Source of the DNA: Opitutaceae bacterium
Lineage (GTDB): Bacteria; Verrucomicrobiota; Verrucomicrobiae; Opitutales; Opitutaceae
NCBI GenBank assembly: GCA_031266495.1
Contig: JAISAX010000202.1
Coordinates: forward strand, 1-5,904
DNA length: 5,904 bases
Direction: 5' to 3'
Both the position numbers and the translations under genes were made by a program. The notes under the pieces were generated by a model. The model searched no databases. It was not told where the DNA came from and worked only from the letters and a program-made list of their open reading frames with translations. This document shows, piece by piece, positions 1 to 5,161 of this stretch (positions are counted from its first letter, which is position 1; every line of letters begins with the position of its first letter).

Positions 1-798
1 CCCCGCTGGCGCGACTGGCATCGTGAAGTCATTCGCGGCCTCGGTGACACCATCGACGCCATCGCCATCCACCCCTACTACGACGGACACTCCGTCCCCT
101 ACGTCCTTGCCTCCATCGACGCCCTGATTGCCGACATCCGCGAACTCCAGCCACCCGGACGTAACATCACCGTCGCCATCACCGAACACTCCCGCTGGGT
201 AAACTACAAAAACCCCGACGAACGCCCCCAATCCTGGGGACTCCAGGGCGCGATTTCCGCTGGCGACTTCCTTCTTCGTGCCATGTCCCGTCCGGAAATT
301 TCCGGCGCCAACTACTGGAGCTACCTGCATCGCGGCCCCTGGCGCGTCCTCAACGCCGACTGGGAGCAAGGCGGCGCGCACAAATTCGGCACCGGCGCCT
401 TCCTGCTGTATCAGCTCCTCAACGACGCCATTCTTCCCCGCTTCCAGCTCCTCACCCCCGATCCTCCCGATGCCTCCCGCGCAAGCTCCGGAGCGTATCC
501 GTATCTCGTGACAGCCGGACTCTTCAGCAATCCCGACACCCGCGCGCGCACGCTCGTCGCAACCAACCGTTCGGCGGATGAACCCGTCACCCTTGTCTTG
601 CCAGCCACCTTTGTTCCCGCCTCGCGCCGGCTTCGTTTCTCGCTGGTCACCGCCGATTCACTGACAGCGACCAACGTCCCCGCCACGCCTGCCGCCGTGA
701 CCCTGACCACGACTGAAATCGATACCCCCGTCGATGCCGAGTCCGGCGCTCTCCATCTCCAGCTCCCCCCGCGCAGCGTAGCCTCCTGGCACTGGTGA
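1..798 (+). CDS. Alpha-L-arabinofuranosidase-like glycoside hydrolase (clan GH-A, GH51-like), C-terminal part
   Basis: The reading frame is open from base 1 (frame 1) to TGA at 796-798, so 265 C-terminal residues are present and the N-terminus lies outside the window. Visible residues: IHPYY at 23-27, typical of the late strands of a GH-A (beta/alpha)8 barrel; ITEHSRW at 60-66, where Glu62 is the probable catalytic nucleophile; then a Trp/Gly-rich loop ending ANYWSYLHRGPW at about 104-115. From about residue 155 onward the sequence turns into a beta-sandwich ending LPPRSVASWHW, the usual C-terminal signature of GH51 arabinofuranosidases. The acid/base Glu would be upstream of the window. The likely role is cleavage of terminal arabinofuranosyl groups from plant-type glycans, probably outside the cytoplasm, although the signal peptide cannot be checked. 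GH39 or another GH-A family is the main alternative. A C12 tract starts four bases after the stop. Confidence 0.72.
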   Translation, partial: PRWRDWHREVIRGLGDTIDAIAIHPYYDGHSVPYVLASIDALIADIRELQPPGRNITVAITEHSRWVNYKNPDERPQSWGLQGAISAGDFLLRAMSRPEISGANYWSYLHRGPWRVLNADWEQGGAHKFGTGAFLLYQLLNDAILPRFQLLTPDPPDASRASSGAYPYLVTAGLFSNPDTRARTLVATNRSADEPVTLVLPATFVPASRRLRFSLVTADSLTATNVPATPAAVTLTTTEIDTPVDAESGALHLQLPPRSVASWHW

Positions 799-802
799 CG
801 CT

Positions 803-814
803 CCCCCCCCCCCC
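803..814. repeat. C12 homopolymer tract after the GH stop codon
   Basis: Twelve consecutive C, starting four bases after the TGA of the glycoside hydrolase and followed directly by six T (815-820). The start codon of the next gene is 38 bases downstream. There is no stem in front of the T run, so it is not a standard intrinsic terminator. The tract has the same length and the same offset from a stop codon as the tract at 2691-2702. As a mononucleotide repeat it is expected to be prone to slippage. Any function is unknown. Confidence 0.9.
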
Positions 815-852
815 TTTTTTCTCCCGATCTCCTCCATCAGACACCAGACATC

Positions 853-1611
853 ATGAAAAATAAACTACACATCATCATCCGTATCAACACCGCCCTTGCG
901 GCGTTCTCAATGGCGACCGCCCTGCACGCGGCGACGACACCCACCGCCCCCACCATTACGTTCACGGCCTACGACCAGGCAGCCAATGGCATCACCGGAG
1001 AGGCCGACGGCTCCTCTGATACAGGCGACAATATTTCGGTTGGCGAACTCGACGACACCAATGCCAATCGTCTTGATCGAGCCATCCTGGTATTCACTCT
1101 TCCCGCACTGCCTGAGGGGGAGACCCTTGTATCTGCAAAACTCCAAATCCATGTGCGCAGTGTTAGCACCGCCACGCCGGATGCGCTTCTCTACCATTCC
1201 CGATCGTCGGAGGTCACCAGCAATTACAGCGGCCTCTACTCAGCCGGAAGCTACACCTCCACCGGCCTGTCTGTCGCCACGTCCACAATGACTGCCTCCA
1301 CCAGTGAACCCCGTCTTGTCACGCTGGACGTCACCGCCTGGGTAAAAACCGATTACCAGCTCGATACCGGCACCGTGATCAGCAGCTTCCGTATCCAGGT
1401 GGATGGACAGGACTTCCTGGAAGACAACATCAACCACCGCTATACATTCTTCGGAAAAAACTCCGAGGCCTACGCCCCCCGGCTCATCATCGAAACTCAG
1501 GCCCCCGCCATTCCCGAACCCGGCCATTTGGGTTTGTTGATTGGAGGCGTCAGTCTGACGCTCATCGCCTTTCGCCCCGGTTACGGCCAATCCCGTTCCC
1601 ACCTCCGTTAA
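853..1611 (+). CDS. PEP-CTERM sorting domain protein with DNRLRE/CBM96-like beta-sandwich
   Basis: A 252-residue exported protein. Residues 1-26 form a signal peptide: a short basic N-region, a hydrophobic core and an AxA-like cleavage site LHA|A at 26/27. Residues 33 to about 215 look like one beta-sandwich, with the hallmark segment RAILVFTLPALP (76-87) followed by SAKLQIHV, as in DNRLRE/CBM96-type extracellular domains that often accompany polysaccharide lyases and hydrolases. The C-terminus carries the PEP-CTERM signal: IPEP at 220-223, then a hydrophobic segment and a basic tail ending RSHLR. Known members of this family are processed by exosortase and anchored at, or released from, the cell surface. 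The final basic cluster is less Arg-dense than usual. The ATG at 853 is chosen because the signal peptide follows it directly; no clear ribosome binding site is visible. It lies 54 bases after the hydrolase and may be co-transcribed. The ligand is unknown. Confidence 0.85.
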   Translation: MKNKLHIIIRINTALAAFSMATALHAATTPTAPTITFTAYDQAANGITGEADGSSDTGDNISVGELDDTNANRLDRAILVFTLPALPEGETLVSAKLQIHVRSVSTATPDALLYHSRSSEVTSNYSGLYSAGSYTSTGLSVATSTMTASTSEPRLVTLDVTAWVKTDYQLDTGTVISSFRIQVDGQDFLEDNINHRYTFFGKNSEAYAPRLIIETQAPAIPEPGHLGLLIGGVSLTLIAFRPGYGQSRSHLR

Positions 1612-1645
1612 TCACTGAAGTTACGCAGACGAGGATTTTGAAGCC

Positions 1646-1665
1646 GATCCGATCCGGTCCGGTCC
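1646..1665. repeat. Pentanucleotide tandem repeat (GATCC x2, GGTCC x2)
   Basis: Between the PEP-CTERM gene and the oxidoreductase gene, two copies of GATCC are followed by two of GGTCC, so four units differ at one base. The region is non-coding. It could be a small slippage-born repeat or part of a regulatory site; nothing else indicates a role. Confidence 0.6.
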
Positions 1666-1668
1666 GGG

Positions 1669-1683
1669 GAGCGCACGCTCTTT
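1669..1683 (+). terminator. Weak hairpin followed by TTT, possible terminator
   Basis: GAGC at 1669-1672 pairs with GCTC at 1677-1680 across a four-base loop, or GAGCG with CGCTC across two bases. It is followed by only three T. It sits 58 bases after the PEP-CTERM stop and 17 bases before the next start. The stem is short and the T run minimal, so it may be incidental. Confidence 0.2.
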
Positions 1684-1699
1684 CATCACATGCATCACT

Positions 1700-2686
1700 A
1701 TGAAAATCGCAGTCATCGGAACCGGCAACGTCGCCACTGAAAACTACCTGCCCTGGTTCGCGGCCCAAACCGACATCCAACTCGGATGTTTTGACCAAAA
1801 TACTGTCCGCGCCCAAGCTGCGGCGGAAAAATTCGGCGGATGCTCCTTCGCCTCGTCCGCCGAACTCATCGCGTGGCGTCCCGCCGCCGCCTTTGTGCTC
1901 ACCAACGAGATGTGGCACTACGACGCCGGTCTCCCGCTCATCCAGGCCGGCCTGCCTCGCGTTCTTTTTGAAAAACCGCTCGTCGCCGCCAGGGGACAGG
2001 CGCACGTCAGCGAAACCGATTTTTTTCAAGGCAAGGAACTGCTCTCGCTCGCGGCCAAAACCGGCACCGAAGTGGCGATGCTTTTCAACTACCGCTTTTT
2101 TGACCAGACGATCGCCGCCCGCCGCATCGTGGCGGAACGAAAATTCGGCCAGCTCGTTAGCGTGGCGGGGAAAATCCACTACGCCTGCTGGAGCCATTGC
2201 ATCGACCTCGTCACGCATTTGGGCGGCGCGCTCGCGACAGTCACCGCCCTTGAAGGCATGCCGGAACGCGAGGGGCAAGGAATCATCGCCCGCGATATCG
2301 TTGCCGCCTTCACCCTCGAAAATGGCGCGACCGGCACGCTCATCGGCACCGCCGGGTTGAAGTGGCAGCACCCGCTCTACGAACTGATTCTTACTTTCGA
2401 GAACGGACGCATTCACACCCGAGATATCGACGGCGATCTTGAGATTCTCGACGGCGCAACCCGCACGCACGAGCGCATCAGCATGGTGCGCGATGCGTCA
2501 CGATGGCAGCACTACACCGCTTCATTCCAGAAGGCCCTCGCCGCCTACCTCACCGCCGTTCGCGACGGGAAGCCCGCGCCTGTGCCCGGCGTCAATGGCC
2601 TGCGCGAACTCCAGTTCGAAGCCGCCATGCGCCGCGCCATCGCCGAAAAACGCCCGATCCGGATCGCCGCCGAATTCCCGTTCTGA
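1700..2686 (+). CDS. Gfo/Idh/MocA family NAD(P)-dependent oxidoreductase
   Basis: A 328-residue cytoplasmic dehydrogenase of normal family length. The N-terminal Rossmann fold starts at residue 1 with GTGNVA (7-12), and Asp32 at the end of the second strand favours NAD over NADP. The family hallmark EKP is at 91-93 in FEKPL. The C-terminal alpha/beta domain starts near residue 125 and carries the active-site pattern DxxxH (Asp169, His173, in CIDLVTHL), matching the catalytic Asp/His of inositol and glucose-fructose type enzymes. It should oxidise or epimerise a sugar, a polyol or a derivative; the substrate cannot be told from the sequence. The ATG at 1700 places the Rossmann strand at the very N-terminus, as is usual. 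The upstream ATG at 1690 is out of frame. No strong ribosome binding site is visible. It is followed by a C12 tract and then a zinc-type dehydrogenase, so the two probably act on the same pathway. Confidence 0.9.
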   Translation: MKIAVIGTGNVATENYLPWFAAQTDIQLGCFDQNTVRAQAAAEKFGGCSFASSAELIAWRPAAAFVLTNEMWHYDAGLPLIQAGLPRVLFEKPLVAARGQAHVSETDFFQGKELLSLAAKTGTEVAMLFNYRFFDQTIAARRIVAERKFGQLVSVAGKIHYACWSHCIDLVTHLGGALATVTALEGMPEREGQGIIARDIVAAFTLENGATGTLIGTAGLKWQHPLYELILTFENGRIHTRDIDGDLEILDGATRTHERISMVRDASRWQHYTASFQKALAAYLTAVRDGKPAPVPGVNGLRELQFEAAMRRAIAEKRPIRIAAEFPF

Positions 2687-2690
2687 TCCT

Positions 2691-2702
2691 CCCCCCCCCC
2701 CC
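2691..2702. repeat. C12 homopolymer tract after the oxidoreductase stop codon
   Basis: Twelve consecutive C, again beginning exactly four bases after a stop codon (TGA at 2684-2686) and preceded by CT, as at 803-814. It is followed by the pyrimidine-rich stretch TTCTCTTCC. The next ATG is 26 bases downstream. Role unknown; a slippage-prone site by nature. Confidence 0.9.
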
Positions 2703-2728
2703 TTCTCTTCCACATATTGATTTATCCG

Positions 2729-3793
2729 ATGAAAATTCTCCGCCAAACCGGCAACTCCCGCCTCGCCATCGAAGACGTTCCGACACCCGCACCCGGACAG
2801 GGCGAAGTGCTCATCAAGACCGCAGTCTCCGCCCTCTGCGGCAGCGAAATGTCCACCTTCCGCGGCAAGGACGGACGCCCTTACGGCAACATGGGGCACG
2901 AGGCGGCGGGCGTGGTCGTCGCGTTCGGGCCGGGCGCCGAGGCCATCCTTAACCCCGTAACCCGCTCTCCGCTCAAAATCGGAAATCGCGTCGGTGTCAG
3001 CGCCATCGCCGGCTGGCCCGGCGACAATCCGGCGTCACCAGACCCTCACTACGCAGCCGGACGCTACACGTGGTGCGACAAGTTCACCTTTCACTGCGAC
3101 ATGCACGCCGAGTATTTCACCATTCCCGCGCAAGCCTGTCACATCCTCCCCGAGGACATTCCGTGGGACATCGGTGTGCTGATCACCGGTGACGGTTTCG
3201 GCGTACCCTGGCACACTTCGACAAAGCTTCGCTACCTCCCCGGCCCCATCGAACAGCAGACAGTGGCGATTTTCGGGCTTGGTCCCATCGGACTTGGCAA
3301 CGTCATCATGCAAACGCATCTCGGGCGCCGTGTCATCGGCATTGACCGCGCCCCTGCCCGCCTCGAACTCGCCCGTCAACTCGGATCCGCGCACACCATC
3401 GAATCCACCGACGCCACCGACATTCCCGCCGCGATCAAAGACCTGACCCACAACACCGGAGCCGATGTTGCCATCGAAGCCGCCGGAGTTCCCGCCACCG
3501 CGCGACTTTGTTTCGCATCGGTGCGCAAAGGCGGCACCGTGATTTTCAACGGTGAGCAACCCGCCCTCGAACTCTCTCCCTGCGAAGATTTCATTCGCCG
3601 CGACATCACCGCGACAGGCTCCTGGTTTTACCATTTTCACGAATACCACGACATGCTCGCCAAAACCCGTAACGGCCTGCCTGTCGTATCGCTCATCACA
3701 CACCACTTCCCGCTCACCGGTGCCACCGAAGCCTATCGCGTGATGCAATCTGGTCTTTCAGGGAAAGTGCTACTGACCTACGATGGCCTCTGA
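2729..3793 (+). CDS. Zinc-type medium-chain alcohol/polyol dehydrogenase
   Basis: A 354-residue MDR-superfamily dehydrogenase. The N-terminal GroES-like domain has ALCGSE with Cys37 and GHEAAG with His57-Glu58, the expected catalytic zinc ligands. Asp155 (TGDGFG) lies where sorbitol-type enzymes carry a further zinc or water ligand. The Rossmann motif GLGPIG (Gly183, Gly185, Gly188) is followed by Asp206 in VIGIDR, indicating NAD(H) preference. The usual four-Cys structural zinc lobe is absent: the stretch around residues 90-130 has only two scattered Cys. The likely reaction is oxidation of a secondary hydroxyl of a sugar or polyol in the cytoplasm. The ATG at 2729 is preferred over an in-frame TTG at 2717 because MKILRQTG matches a typical first strand of this family. 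It probably forms an operon with the preceding Gfo/Idh/MocA gene and the following deacetylase. Confidence 0.88.
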   Translation: MKILRQTGNSRLAIEDVPTPAPGQGEVLIKTAVSALCGSEMSTFRGKDGRPYGNMGHEAAGVVVAFGPGAEAILNPVTRSPLKIGNRVGVSAIAGWPGDNPASPDPHYAAGRYTWCDKFTFHCDMHAEYFTIPAQACHILPEDIPWDIGVLITGDGFGVPWHTSTKLRYLPGPIEQQTVAIFGLGPIGLGNVIMQTHLGRRVIGIDRAPARLELARQLGSAHTIESTDATDIPAAIKDLTHNTGADVAIEAAGVPATARLCFASVRKGGTVIFNGEQPALELSPCEDFIRRDITATGSWFYHFHEYHDMLAKTRNGLPVVSLITHHFPLTGATEAYRVMQSGLSGKVLLTYDGL

Positions 3794-3830
3794 CGGATCG
3801 CAAACGCACTCGCGTAGAGAACGCGATTTC

Positions 3831-4535
3831 ATGAGGCTTGTGCCCATGCTCGCCAAACGCGCCATCCTCACCTTCGACGACGCCGTCAGCAACCACGCCA
3901 CCTTTGTCGCTCCTCTTCTGAAACACTACGGATTCGGCGCCACCTTCTACATCGCCGAATACCCCGGCCCCGGTGACGGCACCGACCGCTTCGCCACCGA
4001 CAAGCATCAATACATGACCTGGGAACAAATCCGCGCCCTCGACGCCAGCGGCTTCGAAATCGGCAACCATACCGGAAACCACGCCACCATGCGCGACCTC
4101 GACGACGCCACGATGTCCGCCGAACTCGACCTCATCGAAACCCGCTGTCGCGCCCGCGACATCGCTCCGCCAACAACCTTTGCGTATCCTTGTGGACATT
4201 ACGACGAAGCCGCCATCATGCTCCTCCGCCGTCGCGGCTACCGTCTCGCCCGCACCACGGAAAACCGCCCTTGGGACCCCGCCACCGATGATCCCTTAAA
4301 AATCCCCGGCATTGTCATCACCGATAAAAATCCCGACGCCTTCGCCACGGCCCTGCGCTCCACCGAAACCGCCATGCGAACCGCCGGCCGCCTGCACATC
4401 GCCGTTTTCACCTTCCACGGCATTCCCGATTACAATCACCCCTGGGTAACCTTCTCGCCTGAAAACTTCCGCGCCGCCCTGAAACGCCTCCACGACGAAA
4501 ACTGGCGAGTCATCTCTCTGCGCGACGCTCTATGA
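3831..4535 (+). CDS. NodB-type polysaccharide deacetylase family protein
   Basis: A 234-residue carbohydrate esterase family 4-like protein. Motif 1 is TFDD with Asp16-Asp17 (catalytic base and metal ligand). Motif 2 is HTGNH with His80 and His84, the metal-binding pair. Motif 3 appears as YPCGHYD (119-125) instead of the textbook RxPY. A late FHG with His196 corresponds to the C-terminal catalytic His motif. No signal peptide or membrane segment is seen, so a cytoplasmic role, or action on small acetylated sugars or amides, is possible. The start is uncertain. ATG 3831 has AGAGAA nine bases upstream and places motif 1 close to the N-terminus. ATG 3783 in the same frame would overlap the dehydrogenase stop by 11 bases and add 16 hydrophilic residues with no family resemblance. 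ATG 3846 is also possible. The tight spacing suggests co-transcription with the two dehydrogenases. Confidence 0.85.
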   Translation: MRLVPMLAKRAILTFDDAVSNHATFVAPLLKHYGFGATFYIAEYPGPGDGTDRFATDKHQYMTWEQIRALDASGFEIGNHTGNHATMRDLDDATMSAELDLIETRCRARDIAPPTTFAYPCGHYDEAAIMLLRRRGYRLARTTENRPWDPATDDPLKIPGIVITDKNPDAFATALRSTETAMRTAGRLHIAVFTFHGIPDYNHPWVTFSPENFRAALKRLHDENWRVISLRDAL

Positions 4536-4574
4536 GAGATGATTCACGACGTTTGATTCATTTCCTGACGCTCC

Positions 4575-4645
4575 TTTCCGGGCCAGACTCCGCCATCTGT
4601 TCGGCAAACCAGTTTTTTTGTGGCGGAGTCCGGTTGGTCCGGGAA
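4575..4645. repeat. Long interrupted inverted repeat / stem-loop
   Basis: A perfect 10-base inverted repeat, GACTCCGCCA (4586-4595) and TGGCGGAGTC (4621-4630), encloses a 25-base loop that contains T7. Outside it CCGGGCCA (4578-4585) pairs with TGGTCCGG (4635-4642) with one G-T wobble, after a four-base bulge (4631-4634). TTT/GAA extends it by about three more pairs. The total is about 21 pairs. It begins 39 bases after the deacetylase stop. No T run follows either arm, so it is not a standard intrinsic terminator, although such a stem could still pause or protect the operon's 3' end. A relic of a small palindromic mobile element is another possibility. Confidence 0.6.
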
Positions 4646-4669
4646 CGCTCGCGCAACCACGCCGCGTAG

Positions 4670-4887
4670 TTTTCCACCCAATTCCCCATGCCCGAACCCT
4701 GGATTGAAAACTGGAAAACGCGCACTCCGGTTACGCTTCCTGCCGTCGGAGCCAGCATTGTCACTCGCAACGCCATCGGCAGCAAACCACTCACCGCACC
4801 AGCGGCGGATCCGCCATCCTCAAACTCACCGGCGCGCCAACAATCAGTTACGGCCTCGACCCCGCCCGCCTCCATCTCCGCCACTGA
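4670..4887 (+). pseudogene. Probable frameshifted remnant of a glycosidase C-terminal beta-sandwich
   Basis: Frame 2 from about 4670 reads a protein-like stretch (PEPWIENWKTRTPVTLPAVG, then IVTRNAIGSKPLT) up to about 4795. Frame 1 then continues from about 4798 with SGGSAILKLTGAPTISYGLD and PARLHLRH to a TGA at 4885-4887. Joined by one frameshift, this resembles the small C-terminal beta-domain of many bacterial glycosidases, where a 'xxDALG...' strand is followed by 'L.L.G.PvYv.GLDP' near the end. There is an in-frame stop at 4667-4669 and no start region or catalytic domain, so at most some 70 terminal residues survive. The parent family is not identified. The call rests on my recognition of the pattern, not on a search. 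Chance resemblance in GC-rich sequence remains possible. Confidence 0.35.
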
Positions 4888-4904
4888 CATCCCGGGACTG
4901 CCCT

Positions 4905-4914
4905 CCCCCCCCCC
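4905..4914. repeat. C10 homopolymer tract
   Basis: Ten consecutive C, interrupted by one T from flanking C triplets on each side, 17 bases after the stop that would end the glycosidase remnant. It resembles the two C12 tracts in composition and in lying downstream of a stop codon, but its spacing is different. Confidence 0.8.
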
Positions 4915-5048
4915 TCCCGCCTTTCGCGTGCCCGGGCGGAAACAATCCCGTCGCGTCCTGTTTCGCCATTTATTCCACGACTTGATCCTATGCACTTTCA
5001 CGCCCCGGCCAAGACCGCTCACGGCCACCACTCTTTTGTGTCAACCTC

Positions 5049-5077
5049 TTGAAATATAGCGAATTACGACAGATAAT
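5049..5077 (+). promoter_or_regulatory. Near-consensus sigma-70 promoter for the pseudopilin gene
   Basis: TTGAAA (5049-5054) and GATAAT (5072-5077) are separated by exactly 17 bases; each hexamer differs from the consensus at one position. The element stands out as an AT-rich island in GC-rich sequence. Transcription would start near 5084, giving an untranslated leader of about 78 bases before the ATG at 5162. It is the only clear promoter in the window. Confidence 0.65.
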
Positions 5078-5101
5078 TCAAGATTGCTGTCCGAGTGTCA
5101 G

Positions 5102-5150
5102 ACGGACGTTTCCCGGTAAAAACTGGAGCCGCTCCGGAGTCCGTATTTTT
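5102..5150 (+). promoter_or_regulatory. Foldable leader with trailing T5 in the pseudopilin 5' UTR
   Basis: ACGGAC (5102-5107) pairs perfectly with GTCCGT (5139-5144). Inside, GGAG (5125-5128) pairs with CTCC (5132-5135) around a three-base loop. Five T follow at 5146-5150, 12 bases before the ATG. The arrangement recalls an attenuator or a leader controlling translation, but it matches no riboswitch class I recognise, and the outer stem is only six pairs. Confidence 0.25.
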
Positions 5151-5161
5151 ATCCGGTTCTC

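Larger units (their letters stand above)
4536..5161. other. 626-base region without an intact gene
   Basis: No frame on either strand gives a convincing full gene here. From left to right it holds a long interrupted inverted repeat (4575-4645), a probable + strand remnant of a glycosidase C-terminus (about 4670-4887), a C10 tract (4905-4914), about 130 bases with nothing recognisable, then an AT-rich promoter (5049-5077) and a foldable leader. Open frames covering it are Pro/Ser/Arg-rich on the + strand or Gly/Arg-rich on the - strand, which is what GC-rich non-coding sequence gives. It reads as decayed sequence followed by the control region of the pseudopilin gene. Confidence 0.6.

Noticed and set aside
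815..820. T6 after the C12 tract as an intrinsic terminator
   Set aside because: There is no GC-rich stem directly before the T run, only the C homopolymer, which cannot pair with itself.
1562..2470. 302-codon open frame on the - strand
   Set aside because: It lies opposite the Gfo/Idh/MocA gene, whose Rossmann, EKP and DxxxH motifs are intact. Long antisense frames are expected in GC-rich coding DNA.
2717..2728. TTG start four codons upstream for the zinc dehydrogenase
   Set aside because: The ATG at 2729 gives the usual N-terminus of the family, and no ribosome binding site supports the TTG.
3035..3748. 237-codon open frame on the - strand
   Set aside because: Antisense shadow of the zinc dehydrogenase, Gly/Val-rich with no family motif.
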